The position numbers and the translations under genes are program-made. Positions 6,056 to 15,037 of a stretch of DNA of 29,931 nt are shown one piece after another (position 1 is the stretch's first letter; the number at the start of each line of letters is the position of its first letter). Origin of the DNA: CAYLLN01 sp036496265 (GTDB lineage: Bacteria; Planctomycetota; Planctomycetia; Pirellulales; Pirellulaceae); contig DASXLL010000014.1 of assembly GCA_036496265.1 (NCBI GenBank), positions 1-29,931 on the forward strand, given 5' to 3'. Under the pieces are notes generated by a model, which was not told the origin of the DNA, did not search any database, and saw nothing but the letters and a program-made list of their open reading frames with translations.

Positions 6056-9000
6056 TCAATGATCGTCGTGCTCGTGGCAGGCTTCATCGTGCCGCGGCCA
6101 AAGCTCCCATTCTTCGGCTGTACGCTCGGCCTGAGACTGCATGGTTTGGCCGGAGTCGAGGATTTTCTTGATGAGGGCGGTTCGCATCTTGGCTTGCTCG
6201 GTGCGGAGAGCGCGGTCGTCGTCGCGGTCGAAATACTTGCGGCCGTCGATCCACGTCTCTTCGCACCGCGAGCGGACGGAGAGCGGGTCGCCGGACCAGA
6301 CGGCGAGGTCAGCGTCTTTACCGGCTTCCAGCGAGCCAACCCAGCGGTCGATGCGGAGCTGCTTCGCGGGATTGAGCATCACGAAATTGAGCGCGTCCTC
6401 CGCCGGCACGCCGCCATATTTAATCGCTTTGGCCGCTTCATGGTTGAGATGCCGGCCGAGCTCGTCGTCGTCGGAGTTGAACGAGACGATGATTTTTTGC
6501 CGGTGCATGAGTGCGCCGTTGAATGGAATCGCGTCGATGACCTCGAATTTGTAGGCCCACCAATCGGAGAACGAAGAGCCGGTCGCGCCGTGCTTCGCCA
6601 TCGCGTCGGCGACCTTGTAGCCCTCCAAAATGTGCTGCAGCGAGCCGATGGTGATCTGGTGATTGTCGAAAATGCGAATGAGGGAAAGAATTTCGTCCTG
6701 GCGATAGCTATGGCAGTGAACCCAGCGTTTTTTCTGCAAGATTTCGGAGAGGGCGTCGAGCTCCAGGTCGCGCCGCGGGGGCAGGCCGGTTCGCGACGAG
6801 TTCCAGCGGTCCCATTGAGCGGAATAATCGCGGGCCCGCGCGAAGGCGTCGCGGATGATCTGCTCGACGCCCATCCGGCTTTGCGGATAGCGCGTCGAGA
6901 CTCGCGCGTCCGAGAGATTGCTCTGTTTCACGTTTTCGCCGAGGGCGAATTTGATTCCCGGCGGAGCATTCGCGAATTTCATCTCCTCGGCTGCCAGCCC
7001 CCAGCGGAGCTTGATGACCTGGTTTTGCCCGCCGATCGGGTTGGCGGAGCCGTGCAGGACGTTGGCCGCGGTCACGCCGCCGGCGAGTTGGCGGTAAATC
7101 GTGATGTCGTCGGCGTCGATGAAGTCGCCGATACGGACTTCAGCCGTGATGGCCTGGCTGCCTTCGTTGACGCCGCCGTCGGTGGCCATGTGGGAATGGC
7201 AATCGATAATGCCCGGGGTGATATAGCGGCCTTCGGCATCGACGATCTCCGCGCCATCCGGAATCGTCACGTCTTTGCCTATCGCGGCGATTTTGCTGTC
7301 GCGGACGACGATGGTGCCGTTCTGGATGATGCCGGCGGGGCCGCAGGTCCAGGTCGTGGCGTTCTTGAAGGCTACGATCTTCGACTGCTTGGGCAGCTCC
7401 GTGCGGCCGAAATCGCCGAACGGATAATTGACGGCGTACGAGGCTTTCGTTTCTGACTTTTCGTCGTCTTTCTCGCCCTCGCCCCGTCTCTCCGCGTCTC
7501 CGTCATCCGCCTTCGCTTTCGCCTTGCCCTTTGTTGTCTTCGCGCCCTTCTGCTCCGCCTGTCGCAGCTCCTGCGGCGAAAGTTTCGCCGTTCGCGTGCC
7601 TGTCAACTTCTCGCTCGTCCCATCGGACCAGACGATGTTGCCGAGCAGCCGCAGTTTTTCGCCGTCGGAGGAAAGCACGGTCGCGGAAGCTCGGGCCAGT
7701 CCCTCCTTGCCGAGCGATTTCCCCTCGAAGCGAAAGCCGAGCTGCGATTCGGTCACTGCAACCTGGCTCAACCGGATTTCTTCGGCCTTGGCGTCGCCTT
7801 CGGCCGGCTTGGTCAGCGTGCCGTTGAGTTGGCGGGTGGTTCCGGTGATTTTCAGATTCAATTTCAGCGTGCGGCTGTCATCGCCGCTGAGTTCAAGCTG
7901 CCAGGAGCCGCGAACATCGGTCACCGGCGGCCGCTCGATCTCGAACCGGCGGCCATCGACCCAGGTTTCGAGCACTTTGGTTTGCTTTTTGAACAGCTCG
8001 CCATCCGTGATGACCAGGTTGCCTGCCATGCCGGGGGCGATCTTGCCGAGGCGCTCGCTCATGTTGAACAGCGATGCCGGCGTCGTGGTCACTGCTCTCA
8101 GTGCGCTATCGGCTTTTAGCCCGCGTTCGACTGCTCGCCGGACGGCTGCCAAGAACGTGGCCTGATCGCGGAGGCCATGACTGGTGAGTGCGAACGTGAC
8201 GCCGGCTTCGTCGAGGCGGGCGGGATTCTCGGGCGCGATGTCCCAGTGCATCAGGTCGGCCAGCGACGCATCGAGCGAATCCTCGACCGTGGCCACGCTC
8301 GGCGGCTGCGGGAAATTGACTGGCAAGATAATTGACCGACCGGTGGCGGCGATTTCGGAGAGACGACGATATTCCCGTCCGGAGCCGTGGATCACCGCGT
8401 CGAGGCCGAATTCGCGGGCGAAGCGATCGGCGCGCAAGAAAAACTGCTCGTTGGATCCGTCGATGATGGCAGGCTGGTCGGCGGCGAGGCACGGCGCGAG
8501 GGCGTCGAGCGAATCGTTCCGCTCCGGCCGCGGGAGTTTCGAATCACGCTTATAAGCGGCCCACGCTTTGGCGTACCAGTCCGTATCGAGCATGGTTTGC
8601 CGCGCCAGCGCCACTGCACCCATTGGCGAGCTGGGATAACTGCCGCGTTCCTGACCAAAAGAGACAGTCAGCCGAAGGTGCTGGCCGATGCCGCGCTTCA
8701 ATATCACGCGCGAATTGTCGCCGCCGGCGGTGGTGACAACGATGCTTTGGCCTTTGATGATTCGCGTTCCGGGGGCGACGAGTCGGGCCGTGATGCCTTG
8801 GCTGCGGAGTTTGGTGTTGAGTGCATCATCGGAGGTGAAATGCTCAGCCGCGTCGAGTTGCGGACCGACTTGGGCGTTCCAACCTGGCGCGCCGGGCTTG
8901 GCGGCATCCGGCGGAATCGTGATTTCGCCGTAAGCATCAATCAGTCCGGCGTAGGCCGTTTTCCCTGAAAGATCGATAACGCGTGCATCGGCTGGCGGCT

Positions 9001-9241
9001 TCGTTTCAGCGCCAACCGCCTCGATCACGCCGTCGCGAATGATGATCGTCCCTTTTTCGATGACGCGCGCGGGCTCGGGGACGATGCGCACATTCGTGAG
9101 CGCAAAAACTGCCGGCGTGTTTTGCGCCAGACCGATGACTGGCGGCGTGCTCGGCGGCGCGGCGGCGGTACGATATCCGATCAGCCCGGCGACGAGCGCC
9201 AGGGCCACGAGCGCGGTCCAATTCGAGCGGCGAAGCGACAT
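6056..9241 (-). CDS. Exported double amidohydrolase, 1061 aa
   Basis: An N-terminal signal or anchor segment (residues 9-28) is followed by two amidohydrolase modules. Module 1 (about 45-460) has the family start (FALTNVRIVPEPARVIEKGT) and end (GKIAPGMAGNLVITDG), but AYAGLIDAYGEI replaces the HxH motif. A beta-rich region with a charged Lys/Asp/Glu-rich linker (about 470-640) follows. Module 2 (about 650-1010) keeps IIDCHSHM (H682, H684), VHCHSY (H842, H844) and SFNSDDDE near residue 922, so it should bind metal and be active. The C-terminus is His/Asp/Glu-rich (HDEACHEHDDH) and could bind metal. The substrate is unknown; members act on dipeptides, hydantoin-like or imidazolone-like compounds. 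Fused two-module proteins with one degenerate half are a recognised pattern in this superfamily. Confidence 0.87.
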   Translation of the reverse strand: MSLRRSNWTALVALALVAGLIGYRTAAAPPSTPPVIGLAQNTPAVFALTNVRIVPEPARVIEKGTIIIRDGVIEAVGAETKPPADARVIDLSGKTAYAGLIDAYGEITIPPDAAKPGAPGWNAQVGPQLDAAEHFTSDDALNTKLRSQGITARLVAPGTRIIKGQSIVVTTAGGDNSRVILKRGIGQHLRLTVSFGQERGSYPSSPMGAVALARQTMLDTDWYAKAWAAYKRDSKLPRPERNDSLDALAPCLAADQPAIIDGSNEQFFLRADRFAREFGLDAVIHGSGREYRRLSEIAATGRSIILPVNFPQPPSVATVEDSLDASLADLMHWDIAPENPARLDEAGVTFALTSHGLRDQATFLAAVRRAVERGLKADSALRAVTTTPASLFNMSERLGKIAPGMAGNLVITDGELFKKQTKVLETWVDGRRFEIERPPVTDVRGSWQLELSGDDSRTLKLNLKITGTTRQLNGTLTKPAEGDAKAEEIRLSQVAVTESQLGFRFEGKSLGKEGLARASATVLSSDGEKLRLLGNIVWSDGTSEKLTGTRTAKLSPQELRQAEQKGAKTTKGKAKAKADDGDAERRGEGEKDDEKSETKASYAVNYPFGDFGRTELPKQSKIVAFKNATTWTCGPAGIIQNGTIVVRDSKIAAIGKDVTIPDGAEIVDAEGRYITPGIIDCHSHMATDGGVNEGSQAITAEVRIGDFIDADDITIYRQLAGGVTAANVLHGSANPIGGQNQVIKLRWGLAAEEMKFANAPPGIKFALGENVKQSNLSDARVSTRYPQSRMGVEQIIRDAFARARDYSAQWDRWNSSRTGLPPRRDLELDALSEILQKKRWVHCHSYRQDEILSLIRIFDNHQITIGSLQHILEGYKVADAMAKHGATGSSFSDWWAYKFEVIDAIPFNGALMHRQKIIVSFNSDDDELGRHLNHEAAKAIKYGGVPAEDALNFVMLNPAKQLRIDRWVGSLEAGKDADLAVWSGDPLSVRSRCEETWIDGRKYFDRDDDRALRTEQAKMRTALIKKILDSGQTMQSQAERTAEEWELWPRHDEACHEHDDH

Positions 9242-9450
9242 CAGCGGCGACTCACAAAGATGCTCAAGCAGGGTCGGTCAAGTTGCAGGTCAAACTCTAC
9301 CATGCGGCGACGCGGGATGCACAATTGGTCCGAAAAATGGGCATTTCTTGGCTCTCAACTCGCGATACCGCGATTTGCGATCGTTAGCTAGGATGAAGGT
9401 TCGCCCCCATCTGGCGCCGCTCTCATTCTCCGCGTTGTAGAAGGATCTCC

Positions 9451-10806
9451 ATGTCGCGATTCATCGGTTTGATTATTTGCTTAGTTTTGCTCTCGTCCAC
9501 TGCCGCGGCCTTCGAGCGCATGCCGCTGACTGGCCCTTTGGCTGATTATGTGTCGGCCAAAGACGACAGCTACTCTTGGTCGAAACGAAGCGAAGGTTCG
9601 GTGCTGACGTGCAAATACGCTGAGCTGATTTTGACGTCGCAAACCTGGCGCGGCATTCCGTGGAAGCACCAGCTTTTCATCCTCAAGCCGGCCCAGGTCG
9701 ATCCGGCCGCCAGGCACGCGGTGATGATGATCGCGGGCGGCAACTGGAGCGACAAACTCGCCGACCCCGCGACGCAGCTCAAGCTGCCCGGCGAGGCGCA
9801 GCTCTTGGCTTTGCTGGCGGAAAGCCTGAAAACGCCGGTCGCAATTCTCTTGCACGTGCCGCAGCAGCCCATCTTCGATGGCAAGCGCGAGGATCAACTC
9901 ATCGCCTATACGTTCCGCGAGTTTTTGAAAACAGGTGATCCGACGTGGCCGCTCCTCGTCCCGATGACCAAGAGCGCGGTGAAAGCCATGGACGCCACCA
10001 CCGAGGCGATGAAAAGAGAATGGGGCCTCGACATCCACACGTTCACGATCACCGGCGCGAGCAAACGCGGCTGGACCACGTGGCTCACGGGCGCCGTCGA
10101 TGACCGGGCTGTCGCCATCGCCCCCATGGTGATCGATATGCTCAACATGTCAGAGCATTCCAAGCTGCAAAAAGCGTCGTTCGGCGGCAAGTCGTCCGAG
10201 CAAATCGATGACTACGAGGGATTGGATAAATACATCGATACACCTCGCGGACTCGCGCTTCGCAAAATCGTCGATCCCTGGGAATATCGTGACCGGCTGA
10301 CGCAGCCCAAACTCATTATGCTCGGCACCAACGACCGCTACTGGCCGCTGGAGGCCTGCAGCTTGTATTGGGATGGCCTGAAAGGTGACAAATACTTGAT
10401 CTATGTGCCCAACAATGGCCACGCCCTGCCCGACCGCGCCCGGCTAATCGCCGGCCTCAACGCGCTCAATCGCAGCGTCATGACCGGCAAGCCGCTGCCG
10501 AAGCTGAAATGGTCGTTCCGTGAGGATGGCGATTCGCCCAAGCTGAAGATCGACAGCGATACGCACGTCAGCAAGCTGCAGCTGTGGAGTGCGACCGCGC
10601 CGACGATGGATTTTCGCGACTCGAAATGGACAACGGTCCGCGAGCAGCCCGGCGGGCGAGAATTTGTCATCGATTTGACGCGGGCGGCAGATTCGAACGT
10701 CGCCTATTTTGCCGAGCTCATATTCAATGAGGGCCGCGACGATCAATTCTCCTTGAGCACCAACATCAAGGTCCTTCGGAACAACTCAGCGGTAGCGGGA
10801 CAATAA
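9451..10806 (+). CDS. PhoPQ-activated pathogenicity-related (PqaA-type) secreted hydrolase
   Basis: This 451-aa protein has a clear signal peptide (MSRFIGLIICLVLLSSTAAA) and matches the PhoPQ-related alpha/beta-hydrolase-like family. Recognisable parts are GIPWKHQLFILKP, the nucleophile elbow ITGASKRGWTTWL with S204, and LIMLGTNDRYWP with a likely acid Asp, followed by YVPNNGHAL with a likely catalytic His. The length is normal for the family. The family name comes from Salmonella PqaA; the enzymatic substrate is not established. A Shine-Dalgarno-like AAGGA lies 8 nt before the ATG. The next gene begins 2 bp after its stop, so they are likely cotranscribed. Confidence 0.9.
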   Translation: MSRFIGLIICLVLLSSTAAAFERMPLTGPLADYVSAKDDSYSWSKRSEGSVLTCKYAELILTSQTWRGIPWKHQLFILKPAQVDPAARHAVMMIAGGNWSDKLADPATQLKLPGEAQLLALLAESLKTPVAILLHVPQQPIFDGKREDQLIAYTFREFLKTGDPTWPLLVPMTKSAVKAMDATTEAMKREWGLDIHTFTITGASKRGWTTWLTGAVDDRAVAIAPMVIDMLNMSEHSKLQKASFGGKSSEQIDDYEGLDKYIDTPRGLALRKIVDPWEYRDRLTQPKLIMLGTNDRYWPLEACSLYWDGLKGDKYLIYVPNNGHALPDRARLIAGLNALNRSVMTGKPLPKLKWSFREDGDSPKLKIDSDTHVSKLQLWSATAPTMDFRDSKWTTVREQPGGREFVIDLTRAADSNVAYFAELIFNEGRDDQFSLSTNIKVLRNNSAVAGQ

Positions 10807-10808
10807 CC

Positions 10809-11681
10809 ATGTCGCGCCACTCAACCGGCGTTCCCGCGCTCGACGATCTGCTCGGCGGCGGACTCATTCCTGGCACGCTGACGGTGGTCGTGGGCGCAAC
10901 TGGCATCGGCAAAACGCAGCTCGGCTTGCAGTTTGCCAACTTGGGCGAAACGCAAGAACAGCACCGCGGGATCATCTTCGATTGTGCCAGCCGCGGCGAT
11001 TCACAGAGCCACGCGGAGTATGCCCGCCGGATGTTCGATTGGCGGCTGTCTCCGATGAGCGCAGAGAAACAAGTCGATGTGGACGGTTTTTTTGGCGCGG
11101 AGTACGGCGACTATTTGCACATCTTCGACTATCACGGACGGCGAGTGACGCGGCAGGATTTGGATTGGGATGCCTGGCGCGATTGGCAGGCGGAGCTGAA
11201 CTCTCGGCTACGAGCAGCGATCGCGTTTTTCTATGGCAATTTCGTCCGCGGCGTACGACGCGTGGTGATCGATGGCATTGAGCCGGCGGATCGGCCGGGC
11301 GAGTCGATTCAATTCAATTTATTCGAATACATCTATCACCAAATCCTTCGCAAAGACCCCGAATGGGTCGCCCGCGATCTCTTCCGCGAAGCCTATCGCC
11401 GGCACGCCGACGAAGCCTCAGCCCATCTCTATAACTCCGCCGATATCGGCTGTTTGCTACTTTACACGTCGCGAGAAAGCATGCTCGACGAGCTGATCAG
11501 CCGGCCGCTGGACGAAGGCGATGTGCTGTCGAATGCCAACACGCTGATTTACATGGGCAAGATCCGCGAGGGCAATCGGATCGGCCGCGGACTGTACATT
11601 GCCAAGCATCGGGGCAGCGCCTGCGATGAGCGAATCCTAGAATACAAAATTGGCGAGCGCGGAATTTCGCTCCTGCCGTAG
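10809..11681 (+). CDS. RecA/KaiC-like (RAD55-type) ATPase, 290 aa
   Basis: The protein has a single RecA-fold ATPase domain. The start STGVPALDDLLGGGLIPG is typical of KaiC/RadA-like proteins, Walker A is GATGIGKT (29-36) and Walker B ends VRRVVIDGIEP (D155). It continues to a RecA-type C-terminal part (YIAKHRGSACDERILEY) that resembles the KaiC-family end of the core. There is no second KaiC domain, no zinc finger as in RadA/Sms and no membrane segment. The role may be signalling or DNA-related; nothing here decides. It starts 2 bp after the PqaA-like gene, so the two are probably one operon, an odd pairing of a secreted and a cytoplasmic protein. Confidence 0.85.
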   Translation: MSRHSTGVPALDDLLGGGLIPGTLTVVVGATGIGKTQLGLQFANLGETQEQHRGIIFDCASRGDSQSHAEYARRMFDWRLSPMSAEKQVDVDGFFGAEYGDYLHIFDYHGRRVTRQDLDWDAWRDWQAELNSRLRAAIAFFYGNFVRGVRRVVIDGIEPADRPGESIQFNLFEYIYHQILRKDPEWVARDLFREAYRRHADEASAHLYNSADIGCLLLYTSRESMLDELISRPLDEGDVLSNANTLIYMGKIREGNRIGRGLYIAKHRGSACDERILEYKIGERGISLLP

Positions 11682-11711
11682 AAGCTTAACTCCGAAGAAG
11701 CTTAACTCCGA
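11681..11711. repeat. Direct repeat GAAGCTTAACTCCGA, two copies
   Basis: The 15-bp unit occurs at 11681-11695 and 11697-11711 with one base between, at the 3' end of the ATPase gene. The first copy begins on the last base of its stop codon. It is likely a small tandem duplication; no function is evident. Confidence 0.85.
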
Positions 11712-11753
11712 TTTTTGGCTCTTGGATCTTCAGTTCTTGATTCTTATTGCCCG

Positions 11754-12146
11754 TTAGCCGAAGCAAACCATGCGGCCCCAGCGCTGGGCTGCCTTTTGCA
11801 CGATCGCGCGCAGCTCGAGCTCGCTGTCGAAATCGCCGGCGATTTGAAACAGCTCGGCGTAGTGCTGCGTGTCGAGCGCGGGGTTGAACTCAACCGCAAC
11901 CGCGCCGTCGCGCGTCAATAAGCTCAGCCGAGTTACGTCTTCTCGGATCTCTGCCGTCTGCATATCTCGATCCATTTCGCTGCTTACCGCATCGGTCGCC
12001 ACTGGAAGAAGTTGTTCCACCATCATGGAAAAGTCGTTGTTTCGAATCAACAACGAATTATGCAAATTGGCACGCCGAAGTACGGAGGCGTACGCATGAG
12101 GCTGGTTTTCAGGCGTTTCCAAGGCAAATTGTTCAGCCCGCGGCAC
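11754..12146 (-). CDS. Hypothetical protein, 130 aa
   Basis: I do not recognise this protein. The region after residue 40 (MMVEQLLPVATDAVSSEMDR, then LLTRDGAVAVEFNPALDTQHY) is compositionally protein-like and amphipathic, without signal or membrane segments. The true start may be the ATG at residue 41 or 42, because the first 40 residues look less ordered. It is convergent with the ATPase gene and divergent from the DUF1549 gene, whose start is 56 bp away. Coding support is moderate: the frame is long for an intergenic region and has no better competitor on the other strand. Confidence 0.5.
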   Translation of the reverse strand: MPRAEQFALETPENQPHAYASVLRRANLHNSLLIRNNDFSMMVEQLLPVATDAVSSEMDRDMQTAEIREDVTRLSLLTRDGAVAVEFNPALDTQHYAELFQIAGDFDSELELRAIVQKAAQRWGRMVCFG

Positions 12147-12202
12147 GATTTGGAAGTGACCGCTGCCAACGGCTACAATCGAAGAATGGGCCGGAGGATC
12201 GA

Positions 12203-13780
12203 ATGGGACGCACCGCGATATTGATTGCCGCTGCCACCGTCTTTATTTGTGCCGCAATGCACCTTGTCGCGGCTGAGGACACCGATGCTTCGCGCGCCGC
12301 CGACCGCCTGGCGATGGTTCGCCGGCTTGACGAGTTAATTGAGGCCAAACTCCGCCTGACGGGGTTTTCACCGGCGGCCGAATCAACCGATGAAGAGTTT
12401 CTCCGGCGCGTTTACCTCGATCTGAACGGCGTCATTCCCCGAGTTTCCGAGGCTCGCGAGTTTCTCGCGGATACGGCCGCCGATAAGCGGTCACGGTTGA
12501 TCGACAAGTTGCTCGCTTCCCCGGCCCACGCGACCCATCTGGCAAATACGTGGCGGAATATATTGCTCCCGGGCGCGATAAATCCGGAGCAAATCAACAA
12601 TGTCGTCGGCGTACACAACTGGCTGAGGCAGCGATTCAGCGAGAACCTTCGCTATGACAACCTCGTCGCCGAATTGCTCGTGGCCAGCGATGGTGGCGAA
12701 GCCGGACCGGCTCTCTATTACACGTCGCTCGATCTCGCGCCGGAAAAATTGGCCAGCAGCACGGCCCGCATTTTCTTGGGGCTGCAAATTGAGTGTGCTC
12801 AGTGCCACGATCATCCGTTCGATCACTGGAAGCAGCGCGATTTTTGGGGCTACGCGGCCTTTTTTGCCCGGCTGCGCCAGCCCGACATGGCTGGCAACCC
12901 CTTCCGCGGCCGCGCGCGGCTCGTCGATCTTGACGCAGGTGACGTAAAGCTGCCGAACACGGAAGACGTAGTCCTGCCGCAGTACCCATCTGGTAATTCG
13001 CCTTCCAAGAACGAGCTTGGAACGCGCCGCGAACAACTTGCGATCTGGATGGCCTCGCGCAGCAATCCATACTTGGCTCGCGCCGGCGTGAACCGGGCGT
13101 GGTGGCATTTGTTTGGCCGTGGCCTTGTTGAGCCGGTCGATGATCTCGGCCGGCACAATGCGCCGAGCCATCCCGAGCTGCTCGATGAACTGACCGCTGA
13201 CTTCATTAAGACCGGCTTCGATCTGCGTGAACTCTATCGAACGCTCGTCAGCACCGCGGCCTACCAGCGAACGAGCGTTTGGACAGCCGATCCGCCGCCG
13301 CCGGAGCTTTACGTTCATGCCGCGGTCAAGACGCTCACCGCTGAGCAACTCTACGACTCGGTCAGCCGCGTTTTGCATCGCCGGCCGCAAGGGGCGATAC
13401 GTGGCGCTAATCTAAACAGCCCCCTGCTCGACCCGCAGCGGCAAGCGTTCATCGCCAAAGTGCAATCGAGCGGTCGCAATTTCCTCGAATATCAAGCTGG
13501 CGTGCTGCAAGCGCTGTCGCTGCTCAACGGCGGCGATCTGGCGGAAGCCACCGACCCGGAGCGCAGCCCCATCTTAGGCTCGCTGAATGCCCCGTTCTTC
13601 ACTGAAAAAGACCGAATCGCGGCCCTGTTCTTTGCTGCGTTGTCGCGGCAGCCTGCAAAAAATGAGTTGCAATTGTGCGAAAGACGTCTCGTGTCCGATT
13701 CGGCCGGCGACCGCGCCGCAGGGTATTCCGACATTCTCTGGACGCTGCTCAATAGCGCCGAATTCGCTCTAAACCACTGA
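12203..13780 (+). CDS. DUF1549/DUF1553 secreted protein with CxxCH motif, 525 aa
   Basis: A signal peptide (residues 1-24) is followed by the DUF1549 domain (RRLDELIEAKL, then RRVYLDLNGVIP) with the hallmark CAQCHDHPFDHWKQRDFW (C198, C201, H202), a possible cytochrome-like heme or metal site. DUF1553 follows from about residue 270 (REQLAIWMASRSNPYLARAGVNRAWWHLFGRGLVEPVDD, shown here only in part by LFGRGLVEPVDD) and ends in the usual LNSAEFALNH. These proteins are greatly expanded in planctomycetes and often pair with a DUF1501 sulfatase-like partner, which is absent here. The function is unknown. GGAGG lies 5 nt before the chosen ATG. Confidence 0.93.
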   Translation: MGRTAILIAAATVFICAAMHLVAAEDTDASRAADRLAMVRRLDELIEAKLRLTGFSPAAESTDEEFLRRVYLDLNGVIPRVSEAREFLADTAADKRSRLIDKLLASPAHATHLANTWRNILLPGAINPEQINNVVGVHNWLRQRFSENLRYDNLVAELLVASDGGEAGPALYYTSLDLAPEKLASSTARIFLGLQIECAQCHDHPFDHWKQRDFWGYAAFFARLRQPDMAGNPFRGRARLVDLDAGDVKLPNTEDVVLPQYPSGNSPSKNELGTRREQLAIWMASRSNPYLARAGVNRAWWHLFGRGLVEPVDDLGRHNAPSHPELLDELTADFIKTGFDLRELYRTLVSTAAYQRTSVWTADPPPPELYVHAAVKTLTAEQLYDSVSRVLHRRPQGAIRGANLNSPLLDPQRQAFIAKVQSSGRNFLEYQAGVLQALSLLNGGDLAEATDPERSPILGSLNAPFFTEKDRIAALFFAALSRQPAKNELQLCERRLVSDSAGDRAAGYSDILWTLLNSAEFALNH

Positions 13781-14002
13781 CGCGTCAAAACTTGCGCCAG
13801 CACTGCCACCGGTCGTTCAATAGCATCCCCGCGTGCCGAAAAGTAGCGTTTTTCCGTCGCAATTCGGTTGGCGTCAAAACGGCTAATCGGTTATTAATGA
13901 TGGGCTTCGATTCCGCAAACCACGCCTGCATCTCCGCTTTCGTTTGGGCCGTCATGCCTCTGCCCGTTTTCATGCGCGCATGCATCCGGCTCAACCCCCA
14001 TC
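13781..14002. other. Intergenic, no supported gene
   Basis: This 222-bp gap lies between the DUF1549 and desaturase genes. A 69-codon minus-strand frame (13785-13994) fills it almost exactly but has no recognisable family or start signal, so I do not call it a gene. It presumably contains the desaturase promoter. Confidence 0.4.
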
Positions 14003-15037
14003 ATGGCCACTGCTGAAGCTCCCACGATCAAGCCATTGCCGGTGATCAAATCGCCGCCGCGCGGCCGCCTGGACCTGCCAGAGGCTTCACAGCCCGTGGT
14101 GATTGACTGGGTCTATTTGGTCAACATCGTGGCCATTCACCTGCTCGGTCTCTATGCACTGCTGCCGTGGTTCTTCAGCTGGACCGGCCTCGTTGTCTTT
14201 ATTGCTGGCCAGTCCTACGGCCTCTTTGGAATCACACTTTGCTATCATCGCCTGCTGACGCACCAAGGACTGACGCTTCCCAAATGGCTCGAGCACTGTT
14301 TCGCCATTGTCGGAGTTTGCTGTCTTCAGGACACTCCGGCCCGCTGGGTTGCGGTCCATCGCCTGCATCACCGTCATTCGGACCGGCAGCCAGACCCGCA
14401 TTCGCCCCTGGTTAATTTCTTCTGGTCGCACATGGGCTGGCTGCTCGTGAAAAATCGCGAGCACAGCCGCATCAACTTCTTCGAGCAATATTCCCGCGAC
14501 ATTCTCCGCGATCCGTTGTATTTAATGCTCGAACGCCGCTTGATGTGGTTTTGGGTTTATTGGGCTCACGCGCTGCTTTATTTCACGGCGGGTGGTGTAG
14601 CCGGCCGCCTGACATCCGGGACATGGTGGGGCGGATTGCAGTTGGGCTTGAGCGTGACCGTTTGGGGCGTCTTTCTGCGTACCCTCACCGTTTGGCACGT
14701 CACTTGGGCCGTCAACTCGGTCACCCATCTCGTTGGTTATCGCAATTACGAGACGAATGATGATAGCCGCAACCATTGGTTCATCGGGGTTCTCGCTCAC
14801 GGCGAAGGCTGGCACAACAACCATCACGCCGATCAACGCGCGGCTGCTCACGGTCACCAATGGTGGGAATTCGACCCCACATACCGGGTCATTCGCGTGC
14901 TGGAAATGCTCGGATTGGCCACAAACGTAGTGCGGCCCCGCGTCTGGCAAAATAAAGGCCCTGGGCGATTCGCGGCTGTCACGCGGGCTGAATCCGAGCC
15001 AGCAGCTGACCAATTGTCAGTGGCTCATCGATCTTAA
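14003..15037 (+). CDS. Fatty acyl desaturase (delta-9 acyl-CoA desaturase family), 344 aa
   Basis: The enzyme introduces a double bond into acyl chains in the membrane with a di-iron centre. The three histidine boxes are complete: HRLLTH (82-87), HRLHH (119-123) and HNNHH (around 272-276). Four hydrophobic segments fit the usual membrane topology (around 35-75, 95-110, 180-200 and 210-235). The C-terminal tail after about residue 315 is variable. Its last 59 bp overlap the 3' end of the minus-strand lipoyl-like gene, so the two transcripts are antisense to each other there. It stands alone; no electron-donor gene is adjacent. It probably serves membrane fluidity. Confidence 0.93.
   Translation: MATAEAPTIKPLPVIKSPPRGRLDLPEASQPVVIDWVYLVNIVAIHLLGLYALLPWFFSWTGLVVFIAGQSYGLFGITLCYHRLLTHQGLTLPKWLEHCFAIVGVCCLQDTPARWVAVHRLHHRHSDRQPDPHSPLVNFFWSHMGWLLVKNREHSRINFFEQYSRDILRDPLYLMLERRLMWFWVYWAHALLYFTAGGVAGRLTSGTWWGGLQLGLSVTVWGVFLRTLTVWHVTWAVNSVTHLVGYRNYETNDDSRNHWFIGVLAHGEGWHNNHHADQRAAAHGHQWWEFDPTYRVIRVLEMLGLATNVVRPRVWQNKGPGRFAAVTRAESEPAADQLSVAHRS

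Noticed and set aside
5999..7456. 485-codon plus-strand open frame
   Set aside because: It is antisense to module 2 of the double amidohydrolase, where the catalytic motifs are on the minus strand.
12491..13390. 299-codon minus-strand open frame
   Set aside because: It is the shadow of the DUF1549/DUF1553 gene, which has clear family motifs.
13785..13994. 69-codon minus-strand open frame filling the gap before the desaturase gene
   Set aside because: It has no recognisable family and no ribosome binding site that decides a start; the coding evidence is too weak to report it as a gene.
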